A stretch of 64,000 nucleotides of DNA from Actinoplanes italicus (GTDB taxonomy: Bacteria; Actinomycetota; Actinomycetes; Mycobacteriales; Micromonosporaceae). This document shows, in pieces, positions 38,348-46,070 of this stretch; the first letter of the stretch is position 1, and every line of letters starts with the position of its first letter. The DNA is taken from NCBI RefSeq assembly GCF_003001815.1, contig NZ_PVMZ01000009.1:248001-312000 (forward strand), given 5' to 3'. The position numbers and the translations under genes were made by a program. The notes below the pieces were generated by a model. It was given only the letters and a program-made list of their open reading frames with translations, was not told the DNA's origin and did not search any database.

Positions 38348-39567
38348 GCCAGCAGCGCGTCTACTACCTGCTCACCGCGGTCTCCGGGTTCCTCTTCACG
38401 TTCGCGTTCACGCTGCTGCTGGTCTTCCACGTACGGGTGGCCGAACTGTCGCCGGTGCAGCTGGTGCTCGTCGGCACCGTCATGGAGATCACGTGCTTCC
38501 TCGGTGAGGTGCCGACCGGGGTGCTGGCGGACGTGCGGTCGCGGACTTTGTCCGTACAGCTGGGGCTGATTTTGATCGGTCTTTCACTGCTGCTCCAGGG
38601 CTCGCTACCGGTGTTCGGCTGGATCCTCGCGGCGCAGGTCGTGTGGGGGATCGGGTACACGTTCACGTCCGGGGCGATCGAGGCGTGGATCGCCGACGAG
38701 GTCGGCGAGGAGAGGCTCACGCACGTGTTCCTGCGCGGGCAGCGGTTCGAGCTCGCCGCCATGATCCTCGGCTCGGTGGCGGCCGGCGCGGTCGGTGTGC
38801 TGGATCTGCGGCTGCCCATGCTGCTGGCCGGTACCGGGTACGTCGTGTTCGCATTGGTCCTGGTAGCGGTGATGCGGGAGCCCGGGTTCACGCCTGTGGC
38901 CGCCGGCGGGCGCCTCACCTTCGGCCAGATGCGCGACACTCTCGACGCCGGGCTGCGGCAGGCTCGGCGGCGGCCGCTGGTGCGTTCCTTTCTCTTGATC
39001 AGTCTGCTGGCCGGGTTGTCCGGGGAGGCCTTCGACCGGCTGTGGACCGCGCATGTGCTGGACAGTTTCACGCTGCCGTCACTGTTCGGGATCTCGTCGG
39101 TGGCGGCCTGGTTCGCGGCGTTCGCCATCGTGGGGCAGTTGATCGGGCTGGGTGCCAACTACGCCGTCGAGCGAGCTGGTCTGACCGTAAATGCATATCC
39201 GGCTGCGCTTCTTGGCGTGCTCACGCTGATCCAGGTGGCCGGGATGGCGGGACTCGCCCTGGCCGGGTCGTTGTGGCCGGCGATCGGTGCGCTCTGGGCC
39301 CGTGACGCTGCTCGGGCGCTCAGCGGGCCGCTCGAGTCGGCCTGGCTGAACCGGGGGATCGACTCGCCGTCCCGGGCGACCGTGCTGTCGGTGAACAGCC
39401 AGTTCGACGCTTTCGGGCAGGTGGCGGGTGGGCCGCCGCTGGGTGCGCTGGCCGGGCGTACGTCCATTCCGGTGGCGTTGCTGTGCTCGGCGGGGCTGCT
39501 TGTGCCGGTTGCGGTGATCTTCGCCCGGCCGGGCCGCCGGGCCGCCCCGCCTGGCGTCCTTGCGTGA
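38344..39567 (+). CDS. MFS transporter
   Basis: A 407-residue membrane protein with about 12 hydrophobic segments. The first loop carries GEVPTGVLADVRSRTLSV, a motif-A-like sequence, and TM5/6 are separated by a loop of about 30 residues. It resembles a group of MFS proteins annotated as macrolide-efflux-like. The start is TTG, overlapping the upstream stop; no other start fits the first transmembrane helix. Substrate unknown. Confidence 0.85.
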   Translation: MSQQRVYYLLTAVSGFLFTFAFTLLLVFHVRVAELSPVQLVLVGTVMEITCFLGEVPTGVLADVRSRTLSVQLGLILIGLSLLLQGSLPVFGWILAAQVVWGIGYTFTSGAIEAWIADEVGEERLTHVFLRGQRFELAAMILGSVAAGAVGVLDLRLPMLLAGTGYVVFALVLVAVMREPGFTPVAAGGRLTFGQMRDTLDAGLRQARRRPLVRSFLLISLLAGLSGEAFDRLWTAHVLDSFTLPSLFGISSVAAWFAAFAIVGQLIGLGANYAVERAGLTVNAYPAALLGVLTLIQVAGMAGLALAGSLWPAIGALWARDAARALSGPLESAWLNRGIDSPSRATVLSVNSQFDAFGQVAGGPPLGALAGRTSIPVALLCSAGLLVPVAVIFARPGRRAAPPGVLA

Positions 39568-39900
39568 TGTGGCTGCTTTGCGGCTTCGCGTGACGGGCCG
39601 CCTTGACGATCTTGCGGGAGAGGGCTGCTTTGCGGATTCGCGTGACGTGGCCGTCATGCGTAGTCGCCTCACGTCCTCGCGTGACGTGGTAGTCAGCGCC
39701 CTTGTCTGGTGTGGCCGTCCGACCATCCTCGGAGGGTGCCCTCGTCGCTTGATTTGCCGCTTTTGCAGCTTTCGTGGGGTTGATCTTGTGAGTTTGCGCC
39801 CTCCTGGCAACCCGAAACTCACTACTTCGTGCTGCGGCGGAGGCGCTGAGCGTCGTTAGCGTGGCCTTAACGTTCACGCAGCGCGCCCATAGCGGTCCTC
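39568..39900. repeat. Intergenic field with diverged direct repeats and a GATCTTGTGA hairpin
   Basis: GGCTGCTTTGCGG-N-TTCGCGTGACG occurs at 39571 and again at 39623 (52-bp period), with a partial third CCTCGCGTGACGTGG near 39674. GTGAGTTT (39788-39795) pairs with AAACTCAC (39815-39822) and is preceded by GATCTTGT, recalling the elements at 34.6-35.1 kb. No credible gene is present. Confidence 0.6.
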
Positions 39901-39910
39901 TCGCGAAAGT

Positions 39911-39942
39911 GATCTTCAGTCCGGTAGGCCGGATCGAAGATC
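39911..39942 (+). promoter_or_regulatory. Hairpin in the 5' leader of the PepSY-protein gene
   Basis: GATCTTC (39911-39917) pairs with GAAGATC (39936-39942), and after one mismatch and one G-T pair TCCGG pairs with CCGGA around a TAGG tetraloop. The GAGGGGGAG ribosome-binding site begins six bases later. It could affect translation or mRNA stability. Confidence 0.5.
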
Positions 39943-39960
39943 GACCCGAGGGGGAGAACG

Positions 39961-40581
39961 ATGAAGGTGAAGAAGAACGTCGCCGCGGTGATGCTCGCGA
40001 CCGGTCTGCTTGCGGCGCTGGGGTTCGGGGGAGCGGCGCTCGCGGACGGTGGCTCTGACGACGGCCGGTCCCGGACGGTGGCCTCGGCCAGCCCTTCGCC
40101 GGAGGCGAGCCTCGACGACTCGCTGGGCTCCGACGATTCGGTGAACCCCGATGACTCGATGAGCCCGGACGACTCGCCCAGCCCTTCCGACTCGCCCAGC
40201 CCTTCCGCGTCGTCCAGCCTCTCCGACTCGCCCAGCCCCTCCGCGTCGTCGGGCGGGGCTTCGTCGAGCAGCGCTACGGCGGTCACCGCCGAGCAGGCGA
40301 AGGCGATCGCGCTGCGGGCGGCCGGCGGCGGCCGGGTCGAGTCGATCGAACGGGAGACCGAGCACGGCCGCCTGGTGTGGGACGTGGACGTCATCGTCAA
40401 GGGCGTCGAGCACGACATCGACGTCGACGCCGCAACCGGCAAGGTGACCCGCCACCGCGCGGACGGACGCGGCAAGGATGACCGTGGGCGTGGTGGCGAC
40501 GACCGGGGCAGTGATGACCGCGGCAAGGACGACCGTGGGCGTGGCGGCGACGACCGTGGCCGTGGTGGCGACGACGACTGA
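39961..40581 (+). CDS. Secreted PepSY-domain protein with Ser/Pro/Asp linker and Gly/Arg/Asp repeat tail
   Basis: A 206-residue protein. A signal peptide spans about 1-28 (ending GAALA-DG). Residues about 30-105 are a low-complexity linker of DDS, SPS and PSAS repeats. About 107-162 is one PepSY domain (AVTAEQAKAIALRAAGGGRVESIER, VWDVDVIVKGVEHDIDVDAATGKV). The tail, about 165-206, repeats KDDRGRGGDDRG. PepSY proteins often inhibit or modulate exported peptidases or bind metal. A strong RBS, GAGGGGGAG, precedes ATG. The tail may be an unfolded, wall-interacting or metal-binding segment. Confidence 0.85.
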   Translation: MKVKKNVAAVMLATGLLAALGFGGAALADGGSDDGRSRTVASASPSPEASLDDSLGSDDSVNPDDSMSPDDSPSPSDSPSPSASSSLSDSPSPSASSGGASSSSATAVTAEQAKAIALRAAGGGRVESIERETEHGRLVWDVDVIVKGVEHDIDVDAATGKVTRHRADGRGKDDRGRGGDDRGSDDRGKDDRGRGGDDRGRGGDDD

Positions 40582-40778
40582 GGTGACTGCCTGGTCCCGG
40601 CCCCGCACATGCGGAGCCGGGATATCGGCGTGTCCGGGAGTCAATACGAGGGCGGGTACGCCGGGTGGGAGGCTCAGACGCGGTTCCAGTGTGCTGGGAG
40701 GTTCGGGTCGGGCTCCGTACCGGTGGCAGTGCCCGGCCCCGGTGTGGGTGACGGAGCTGGGGCAGTGCTGATGCTGAG
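40582..40778. other. Intergenic stretch without a supported gene
   Basis: About 200 bp between the PepSY gene and the frameshifted ORF. Open frames here have weak coding character. No repeat or hairpin was noticed. Confidence 0.4.
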
Positions 40779-41053
40779 ATGCGGCAGTATCCCGAGGTGA
40801 GTTGGATCCGGAACCAGGTAGCCGAGATCGATCAGAACTTCGGGCAGTCCTGCAGGAGACGTCGGTGCCTCGGCGGGCTGGCCGTCCATGGTTCGAGAGC
40901 CATCCGCCCCGGTACGCCGGACCGGACCTGGCGGCCGACTATCTCGAAACCTTCGGCATCCATGTCGCGGTGGTGAAGGATCGACCGGAGCCCCGGCAAG
41001 GCAACAAGCCAACAACGGCCGTCGTGACAGTCGATCACGCGCATCGCGGCTGA
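40779..41053 (+). pseudogene. Probable frameshifted small gene
   Basis: The frame from ATG 40779 (MRQYPEVSWIRNQVAEIDQNFGQ) has strong G/C third-position bias for about 25 codons and then degenerates. From about 40848 a different plus-strand frame takes over with coding-like bias, giving VLQETSVPRRAGRPWFES, then YAGPDLAADYLETFGIHVAVVKDRPEP and ending at TGA 41053. A single-base indel near 40848 would join them into one protein of about 90 residues. No family was recognised. It could be a remnant or a sequencing error. The Imm53 gene converges on it from the other strand. Confidence 0.4.
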
Positions 41054-41078
41054 CTAGTTGAGTACGGCTGCCGGCCGA

Positions 41079-41441
41079 CTATTGAGCTCCGTCCGCCGCT
41101 CGCAGTTCACCTCGATTCGGCTCAGCGACCCAGAGCCGGAACTGGTGAATGGCTTCCCCGAGATTGAGGGGTCCGCAGGCCACCTCGAACCGATCGTCAA
41201 CCAGGCCAGCGACGAACCAGTCGTGCTTGCCCCGGTGCACCTCACTCCTGGGGAAGGTCAGGCCACCCATCGCGGTTCCCCGCAGGTCGATCTTGAGGAA
41301 CCAGCCGGGGTTGTCGAGTGTCTCGATCGACACGCCGTACTCGTGTTCCCAGTCCCCATCGCATTGTGTGGCGTACCAGCCTTGGAGCCAGGTCAACGCG
41401 TCAGGTTCGGAGTAGTGATAATCGGCTTCAGGCCCGGCCAT
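41079..41441 (-). CDS. Imm53-type immunity protein
   Basis: A 120-residue soluble protein matching the Imm53 pattern: LTWLQGWYATQCDGDWEHEYGVSIETLDNPGWFLKIDLRGT, then a FEVACGPLNLGEAIHQFRLWV segment. Imm53 proteins are known as antidotes encoded next to polymorphic toxins. No toxin gene with RHS, WXG or pretoxin features lies nearby, so this looks like an orphan immunity gene. A short overlapping frame just upstream (ATG near 41490, about 30 codons) may be a leader or a remnant. Confidence 0.8.
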   Translation of the reverse strand: MAGPEADYHYSEPDALTWLQGWYATQCDGDWEHEYGVSIETLDNPGWFLKIDLRGTAMGGLTFPRSEVHRGKHDWFVAGLVDDRFEVACGPLNLGEAIHQFRLWVAEPNRGELRAADGAQ

Positions 41442-41573
41442 CCGCTCATGATGTCTCGGAGAACGCTGATCGAGAAGTCACTCATCGAGCCGAGCGTGCA
41501 CCGACGCCTGGGGCGAGGGTTCCGTCGAGGCCCAGGGTGCGCGTTCTCCGCGCCAGGTGAGGATGTCAGGAAG

Positions 41574-42251
41574 CTACCCGTCGGCTGTCTTCGGGTGTGG
41601 TTCCGGACCGCTTTCGCTGCCCGCAACAGCTTCGAAATACGTGTCTATTCCGCCGCGCACCGCCGCGAAAGCGCGTTCAGCGGCGCTGATGATCGCGGTG
41701 CGTACGGTATCGCGGTGTTCGCCGAGTGATATGCGGCGCCGGATCTCCGCATGCAGCGCCCGGTCCACCCCGGCGATGACCGCGGCAGTGGCATGCGGAA
41801 CCAAGGGATCCGTGGTCGTCCCACTCATCTCAGCAAGCTTTTCCGCCAGTGCGGCCTCGGTCAGCTCGGCGAGAAGGCGTGCCCTTGCCTGGAGCGCCGG
41901 GCTTCCGTCGACAACCCGCCAGAAAGCGACTATGTCGCTGTCGATCCCCAAGGTGGGGTCATTCCGGCGCACCGCGTCCAGGAAGGCGCGATGTACCGCT
42001 TCCACAACCGATTCGCCGGGAGCGCGGCCGGCGGCTGCCCGTGCGAGTCGTTGCACCACGTCGGCCTGGCGGTCGAAGAAGAGGTCCTCCTTCGTGGGGA
42101 AGTAGTTGAAGACAGTGTTGACCGAGACCCGTGCGGCTCCCGCAACGTCGGACACCGTGACCCGATCGAAGCCGTTGCTGAGGAAAAGTGACAAGGCGGT
42201 GTCTGCGATCGCGGTTCGTGTCGCCTGCTTCTTCTCGTCTCGTAGCCCCAC
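41574..42251 (-). CDS. TetR-family regulator
   Basis: A 225-residue TetR regulator with HTH residues about 10-55 (TRTAIADTALSLFLSNGFDRVTVSDVAGAARVSVNTVFNYFPTKEDLFF). The gene diverges from a glycosidase-like gene; a perfect 23-bp operator lies in the 62-bp gap. It should repress both genes. The start (GTG at 42251) lies inside a third half-site, CACACCAAGATT. Confidence 0.88.
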   Translation of the reverse strand: MGLRDEKKQATRTAIADTALSLFLSNGFDRVTVSDVAGAARVSVNTVFNYFPTKEDLFFDRQADVVQRLARAAAGRAPGESVVEAVHRAFLDAVRRNDPTLGIDSDIVAFWRVVDGSPALQARARLLAELTEAALAEKLAEMSGTTTDPLVPHATAAVIAGVDRALHAEIRRRISLGEHRDTVRTAIISAAERAFAAVRGGIDTYFEAVAGSESGPEPHPKTADG

Positions 42252-42273
42252 ACCAAGATTCTAACGTCACCCC

Positions 42274-42296
42274 AAACTTGGTGTCACACCAAGTTT
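42274..42296. promoter_or_regulatory. Perfect TetR operator
   Basis: AAACTTGGTG (42274-42283) and CACCAAGTTT (42287-42296) are exact inverted repeats around TCA. A further half-site, ACACCAAG, lies at 42250-42257 over the TetR start. Confidence 0.8.
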
Positions 42297-42313
42297 CACG
42301 TACGGTGTCGGTC

Positions 42314-43270
42314 ATGGCGCTTCTCTTCGGCATCTACCCCGGCGGTCTCAGCGGTGCGGCAGACGGCTCAGTCACCGATGGCCCCGCCGAACATCCCCAG
42401 CGCATCAACGCCGCTCTCGACGCTCTGCATGGTGGGCATCCGTTTCTCGTCCGCGGCTACCTGCACTACAGCGATGCGGCGCCGGGCGTTGTGCAGGCCC
42501 CGCAGAACCCCGCCCAGTACGCAACCGGCAGTCGGCGCCTCGACCTGGTGCTGTGCTTCCGAGAACCCGGGCACGACCTCAGCGGTTGGTTGGAATTCAT
42601 CCGCGCACAGGTGCGCCGACACGCGGCATGCCTCGCCACACTGCAGATCACCGAGGAAGCGAACCACTCCGGCCCCGGCGGGGACGGCGGCTTCCCGGCC
42701 GCGCGACAGGCGCTGGTCGAAGGCGTCATCACCGCGAAGCGCGAAGTGATCCGGCTCGGACTCGACGCTCGGATCGGCTGCAACTCCACGGCCGTCTTCG
42801 ACCCGGCCCAAGAGTTCTGGACCGACCTCGGCCGTCGAGGCGGTGACGAATTCCGGTCCGCCCTCGACTACGCCGGCCTCGACTTCTTTCCCGATGTCTT
42901 CCAGCCGATCCCGGCCGAACGTCTTACCGAGATGGTCGAAGGGGTCATCGAACTCTTCCGCCACCAGAGCCTCGCCGCGGCGGGAATCGAAAGATCCGTA
43001 CCGATCCACATCACCGAGCACGGCTGGGGAACCGGCGCCCAGCGGCCGTATTCCCGTCAGGCCGAAGTGCTCGAAACCGTCGTGCGCACCATTGCCGGAC
43101 ACAGCGAAGAGCTCAACATCACCACGTACGAACACTTCGCACTACGAGACGCGAACACCAGCCACGACAATGCCCTTTTCCAACTCGGCATCCTCGACTC
43201 CGACTACCAGCCGAAACCGGCAGCCAGCACCTACCGAGATCTCATCAGCGAACTGAGCGTCAGGATGTGA
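42314..43270 (+). CDS. TIM-barrel glycoside-hydrolase-like protein
   Basis: A 318-residue cytoplasmic protein. Strand/helix alternation, with ATLQITEEANHSGPGG in the middle and VPIHITEHGWGTGAQRPYS near the end, suggests a clan-A (beta/alpha)8 barrel. The two catalytic carboxylates would be the Glu in TEEAN and in ITEHGW. A final LGILDSDYQPKPAASTYRDLI strand-helix closes the barrel. The family could not be named and the substrate is unknown. No signal peptide is present. The ATG at 42314 lies 17 bases after the operator, so TetR binding would block transcription. Confidence 0.68.
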   Translation: MALLFGIYPGGLSGAADGSVTDGPAEHPQRINAALDALHGGHPFLVRGYLHYSDAAPGVVQAPQNPAQYATGSRRLDLVLCFREPGHDLSGWLEFIRAQVRRHAACLATLQITEEANHSGPGGDGGFPAARQALVEGVITAKREVIRLGLDARIGCNSTAVFDPAQEFWTDLGRRGGDEFRSALDYAGLDFFPDVFQPIPAERLTEMVEGVIELFRHQSLAAAGIERSVPIHITEHGWGTGAQRPYSRQAEVLETVVRTIAGHSEELNITTYEHFALRDANTSHDNALFQLGILDSDYQPKPAASTYRDLISELSVRM

Positions 43271-43346
43271 GAGACACTCAGCCCGGCAGACCCGGACGCC
43301 GCCCGGTCGATCATGACGGGCTGTAGTCGACCGTTGGTTATCCGGC

Positions 43347-43368
43347 TCGGCCGCGAGCCCGCGGCCGA
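43347..43368. terminator. Hairpin between convergent genes, bidirectional terminator candidate
   Basis: TCGGCCGCG (43347-43355) and CGCGGCCGA (43360-43368) form a perfect 9-bp stem with an AGCC loop, midway between the glycosidase-like gene and the convergent kinase gene. Confidence 0.55.
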
Positions 43369-43438
43369 CGCAGGGTCTGCGGCCGCGAGCGCAGCCGTCG
43401 TGTCCGATCGCGGATGACCTACCAGCCATACCCCGGCA

Positions 43439-44833
43439 TCAAGAACGCCCGTCCGAGCCGGGCACAGGCGGCAAGCGCGTGCCGGAATTGGGTGGCGAGC
43501 CCGTGCCGGGAGTCGGCGCGGCCGGGCCGGCGGAAGACGACAAAGCTGTGCCGGGCGAGGGCGACGAAGCCGTACCGGAAAGGGTTGGAAGCTCCAGGCG
43601 GACGACCGCACCGCCGGACCCCGGGGGGTCGATCTCGAAGGTGGTGGCCACCTGCCGGGCGATGTCCAGGCCCAAGCCGGTGGAGTCGCCGCCGGAGGTG
43701 CCCCGGTGGGCCGCCTCCGCCGGGAACCCGGGACCGTCGTCGGCGACCGTCAGCATCGCGCCGTCGCCCGGGCGCCCGGCCGTGGTCAGGGTGACGGAGA
43801 AGGCCGTGCCGTCGGGGGTGTGCGCGAAGACGTTGCCGAGCAGAGCGTCCAGCGCCGCCGCCAGATCGTCGGCGGCCACGGCGACCGGCGTCGGCCCGGA
43901 GGGCAGCTCCTGATGCAGGGGCCGGCCGGTGTCCTCGGCGAGCACCGCCCAGAACGCGACCCGCCCCGCGACCACCGCGGTGGCGTCGCAGCCCACCGAA
44001 GCGGCCGGGGTTTCGGCACGGCGGGCCTGCTGGATGACCGCGGTCACCGCCCTGGCCACCTGATCAGCCGCGGAGGCGACGCGGGCCGCCTCGTCGGGGT
44101 CCCGCAGCGATTCCGCTTCCAGCCGCAGTGCGGTGAGCGGGGTGCGCAGGCGGTGGGAGAGGTCGGCGATCCGTTCCCGTTCGGTGGCGAGCAGGTCCTG
44201 GATGCGGCCGGCCAGGTGGTTCAGCGCGCCGGCCACCTCGCGCAGCTCGGGTGGGCCGGACGGGTCGGCGCGGGCGGTCAGTTCGGCGCGGGCCAGGCGG
44301 TGTGAGACGGCGGAGAGTTCGGTGATCGGGCGGGTGATGGCACGGGCCAGGCGGTCGGCCACGAAGAGCCCGAGCAGCACCAGCGTGCCGCCGAGAGCGG
44401 CCAGGGTGGCCCAGGCGCGGGTCACGCCACGGGTCAGTTCGGCGTCGGTGACCAGTGTGCGGATGACGACGGTGGTGCCGTCGGAGCCGACGACCGGGAC
44501 CACCAGTTCCCGGCCCTGGCCGGTGGTGACGGTCAGGGAGCCGTGCCGGGCGGCGGCCAGGCGGACCGCGGGAGTGGGGCCGGCCGGTGTGCCGAGGACC
44601 GTGCCGTCCGGGAGGAAGACGCTGACCGGCACGGTCTGAGCCTCGACGGTGAGCCGCAGCGCCGTGGTGTCGCCGGTCGCGGCCAGCGGCACGATCGACT
44701 GCACCACGTCGTCGGCCCGGCTCAGCGCCCGGTCCTGAGCGACCTGCCGGATCAGCGCGCCGAGCGGTACGAGGAACGCGAGCAGCATCAGCACGGTGGT
44801 CGCGGCGACCAGCAGGGTCAGCCGTGCCCTCAT
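43439..44833 (-). CDS. Sensor histidine kinase (OmpR-type system)
   Basis: A 464-residue membrane kinase. TM1 spans about 7-28, the extracytoplasmic domain about 30-135, TM2 about 140-160, then HAMP, HisKA (RIADLSHRLRTPLTALRLEAESL, His227) and HATPase with DALLGNVFAHTPDG (N box), VADDGPGFP (G1) and STGLGLDIARQV (G2). The last 50 residues are a Pro/Ser/Gly-rich tail of unknown use. ATG 44833 overlaps the stop of the response regulator gene. Confidence 0.9.
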   Translation of the reverse strand: MRARLTLLVAATTVLMLLAFLVPLGALIRQVAQDRALSRADDVVQSIVPLAATGDTTALRLTVEAQTVPVSVFLPDGTVLGTPAGPTPAVRLAAARHGSLTVTTGQGRELVVPVVGSDGTTVVIRTLVTDAELTRGVTRAWATLAALGGTLVLLGLFVADRLARAITRPITELSAVSHRLARAELTARADPSGPPELREVAGALNHLAGRIQDLLATERERIADLSHRLRTPLTALRLEAESLRDPDEAARVASAADQVARAVTAVIQQARRAETPAASVGCDATAVVAGRVAFWAVLAEDTGRPLHQELPSGPTPVAVAADDLAAALDALLGNVFAHTPDGTAFSVTLTTAGRPGDGAMLTVADDGPGFPAEAAHRGTSGGDSTGLGLDIARQVATTFEIDPPGSGGAVVRLELPTLSGTASSPSPGTALSSSAGPAAPTPGTGSPPNSGTRLPPVPGSDGRS

Positions 44834-45516
44834 GCCGGCTCGCTCAGCTTCACGCCGACACCGCGGACCGTGTGCAGGTATCGCGGCTCCTGCGCGGTCT
44901 CGCCGAGTTTGCGGCGCAGCCAGGACAGGTGCACGTCGACGGTCTTGTCGGCGCCGCCGTACGGCACCTGCCACACCTCGCTGAGCAGTTCCCGTTTCGT
45001 GACGACCTGCCCGGCACGTAGCGCCAGATGGTGCAGCAGGTCGAATTCGCGCGGGGTCAGCTCGACGGTCGTGCCGTCCAGGGTCACGGTGCGGGCGGCC
45101 TGATCGATGCGCAGACCGCCCACCTCGATGGCCGGCGCCGTCTCCGAAAGACCGGTGCCGTCGCGCCGCAGCACTGCCCGGATCCGGGCGTCGAGCTGGG
45201 CGGCGGTGAACGGTTTGACGACGTAGTCGTCGGCGCCGGCGTCGAGCAGCCGGACCATCTCGGACTCCTCGTCGCGGGCGGTCGCCACGATCACCGGGAT
45301 GCGGCTGACCGCCCGGAGCATGCGCAGCAGCTCGCGCCCGTCGAGGTCGGGCAGGCCCAGGTCGAGGACGATGAGGTCGGGCCGTTCGGCGAGGGCCGTC
45401 TGCAGCCCCTCCATGGCGGCCGCTGCCGCCGCCACCGCGTGCCCGCGTTCGCGCAGGGCACGCAGCAGGGTGGTCCGGATCGCCGGATCGTCCTCGATGA
45501 GCAGGAGTCTCGCCAC
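44830..45516 (-). CDS. OmpR/PhoB-family response regulator
   Basis: A 228-residue response regulator. The receiver has LLLIEDD, phospho-Asp in LIVLDLGLPD, the Thr in VATARD and Lys in YVVKPF. The winged-helix C-terminus has VELTPREFDLLHHLALRAGQVVTKRELLSEVW, DKTVDVHLSWLRRKLG and YLHTVRGVGVKL. It is first in a two-gene operon with its kinase. It diverges from a small anchored protein; a two-copy direct repeat in the shared promoter region is a likely binding site. Confidence 0.93.
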   Translation of the reverse strand: MARLLLIEDDPAIRTTLLRALRERGHAVAAAAAAMEGLQTALAERPDLIVLDLGLPDLDGRELLRMLRAVSRIPVIVATARDEESEMVRLLDAGADDYVVKPFTAAQLDARIRAVLRRDGTGLSETAPAIEVGGLRIDQAARTVTLDGTTVELTPREFDLLHHLALRAGQVVTKRELLSEVWQVPYGGADKTVDVHLSWLRRKLGETAQEPRYLHTVRGVGVKLSEPA

Positions 45517-45566
45517 GGCTGCACGGTAGCCCCCGGGACCGACGAAAATGCCGTTCTTTACCTTCC

Positions 45567-45595
45567 CTTAGCGGTGAGCGGTGCCCGGCTTAGCG
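45567..45595. promoter_or_regulatory. Direct repeats CTTAGCG, candidate response-regulator site
   Basis: CTTAGCG occurs at 45567-45573 and 45589-45595, 22 bp (about two helical turns) apart, in the 101-bp gap between the response regulator and the divergent gene. OmpR-type regulators bind such direct repeats. Confidence 0.4.
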
Positions 45596-45617
45596 TCCGG
45601 CGGCGGATAGTTGCCGG

Positions 45618-46070
45618 GTGCGCCTCATCGACCGGCTCGGCCGGCTACCCCTGGTCATCGCGATCGGATGGATCGTCGCCGCGTTCCTCGCGGTGACAGT
45701 CGGCGTGGTCGGGATCGGCCTGGTCGGGTCGGGGCTGCTGACGTCGCGGACCGGTGAGCCGGTCAGTGAGAACGAGGTGCGGCGGGCGCTGGAGGAGATC
45801 GGGGAGCCGTCCGGGTCGCCGTCCGCGGAGGTGACACCGAGCCCGGCGACGACCGCGGAGACGGCGAGGTCGGTTCCCACCGAGGGCGGGATCGTGGTCG
45901 CCGACTGCCGGCGCATCCTGTCCCTGTCCCCGGCGCAGGGTTTCGAGGTGCACGACCAGAAGGCCGACGAGGGCGAGTTCCGGGCGGTCGGCGGGCATCG
46001 CAAGGTGGAGGTCGAGCTGACCGGGTGTGACCGGGGAATGCCGCGGATCGCGGTGACCGTCGACGACTGA
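45618..46070 (+). CDS. Small membrane-anchored protein divergent from the two-component system
   Basis: A 150-residue protein with one hydrophobic segment (about 10-38). A Ser/Pro/Thr/Glu-rich region follows, and then a small domain with two cysteines (VVADCRRILSLSP, VELTGCDRGMPRIAVTVDD) that could form a disulfide. The start is GTG. Its position suggests that it is controlled by, or senses for, the neighbouring OmpR-type system. No family was recognised. Confidence 0.65.
   Translation: MRLIDRLGRLPLVIAIGWIVAAFLAVTVGVVGIGLVGSGLLTSRTGEPVSENEVRRALEEIGEPSGSPSAEVTPSPATTAETARSVPTEGGIVVADCRRILSLSPAQGFEVHDQKADEGEFRAVGGHRKVEVELTGCDRGMPRIAVTVDD

Noticed and set aside
40674..41015. Minus-strand 113-codon frame opposite the frameshifted ORF
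   Set aside because: Pro/Thr/Gly-rich without domains; third-position bias favours the plus-strand frames.
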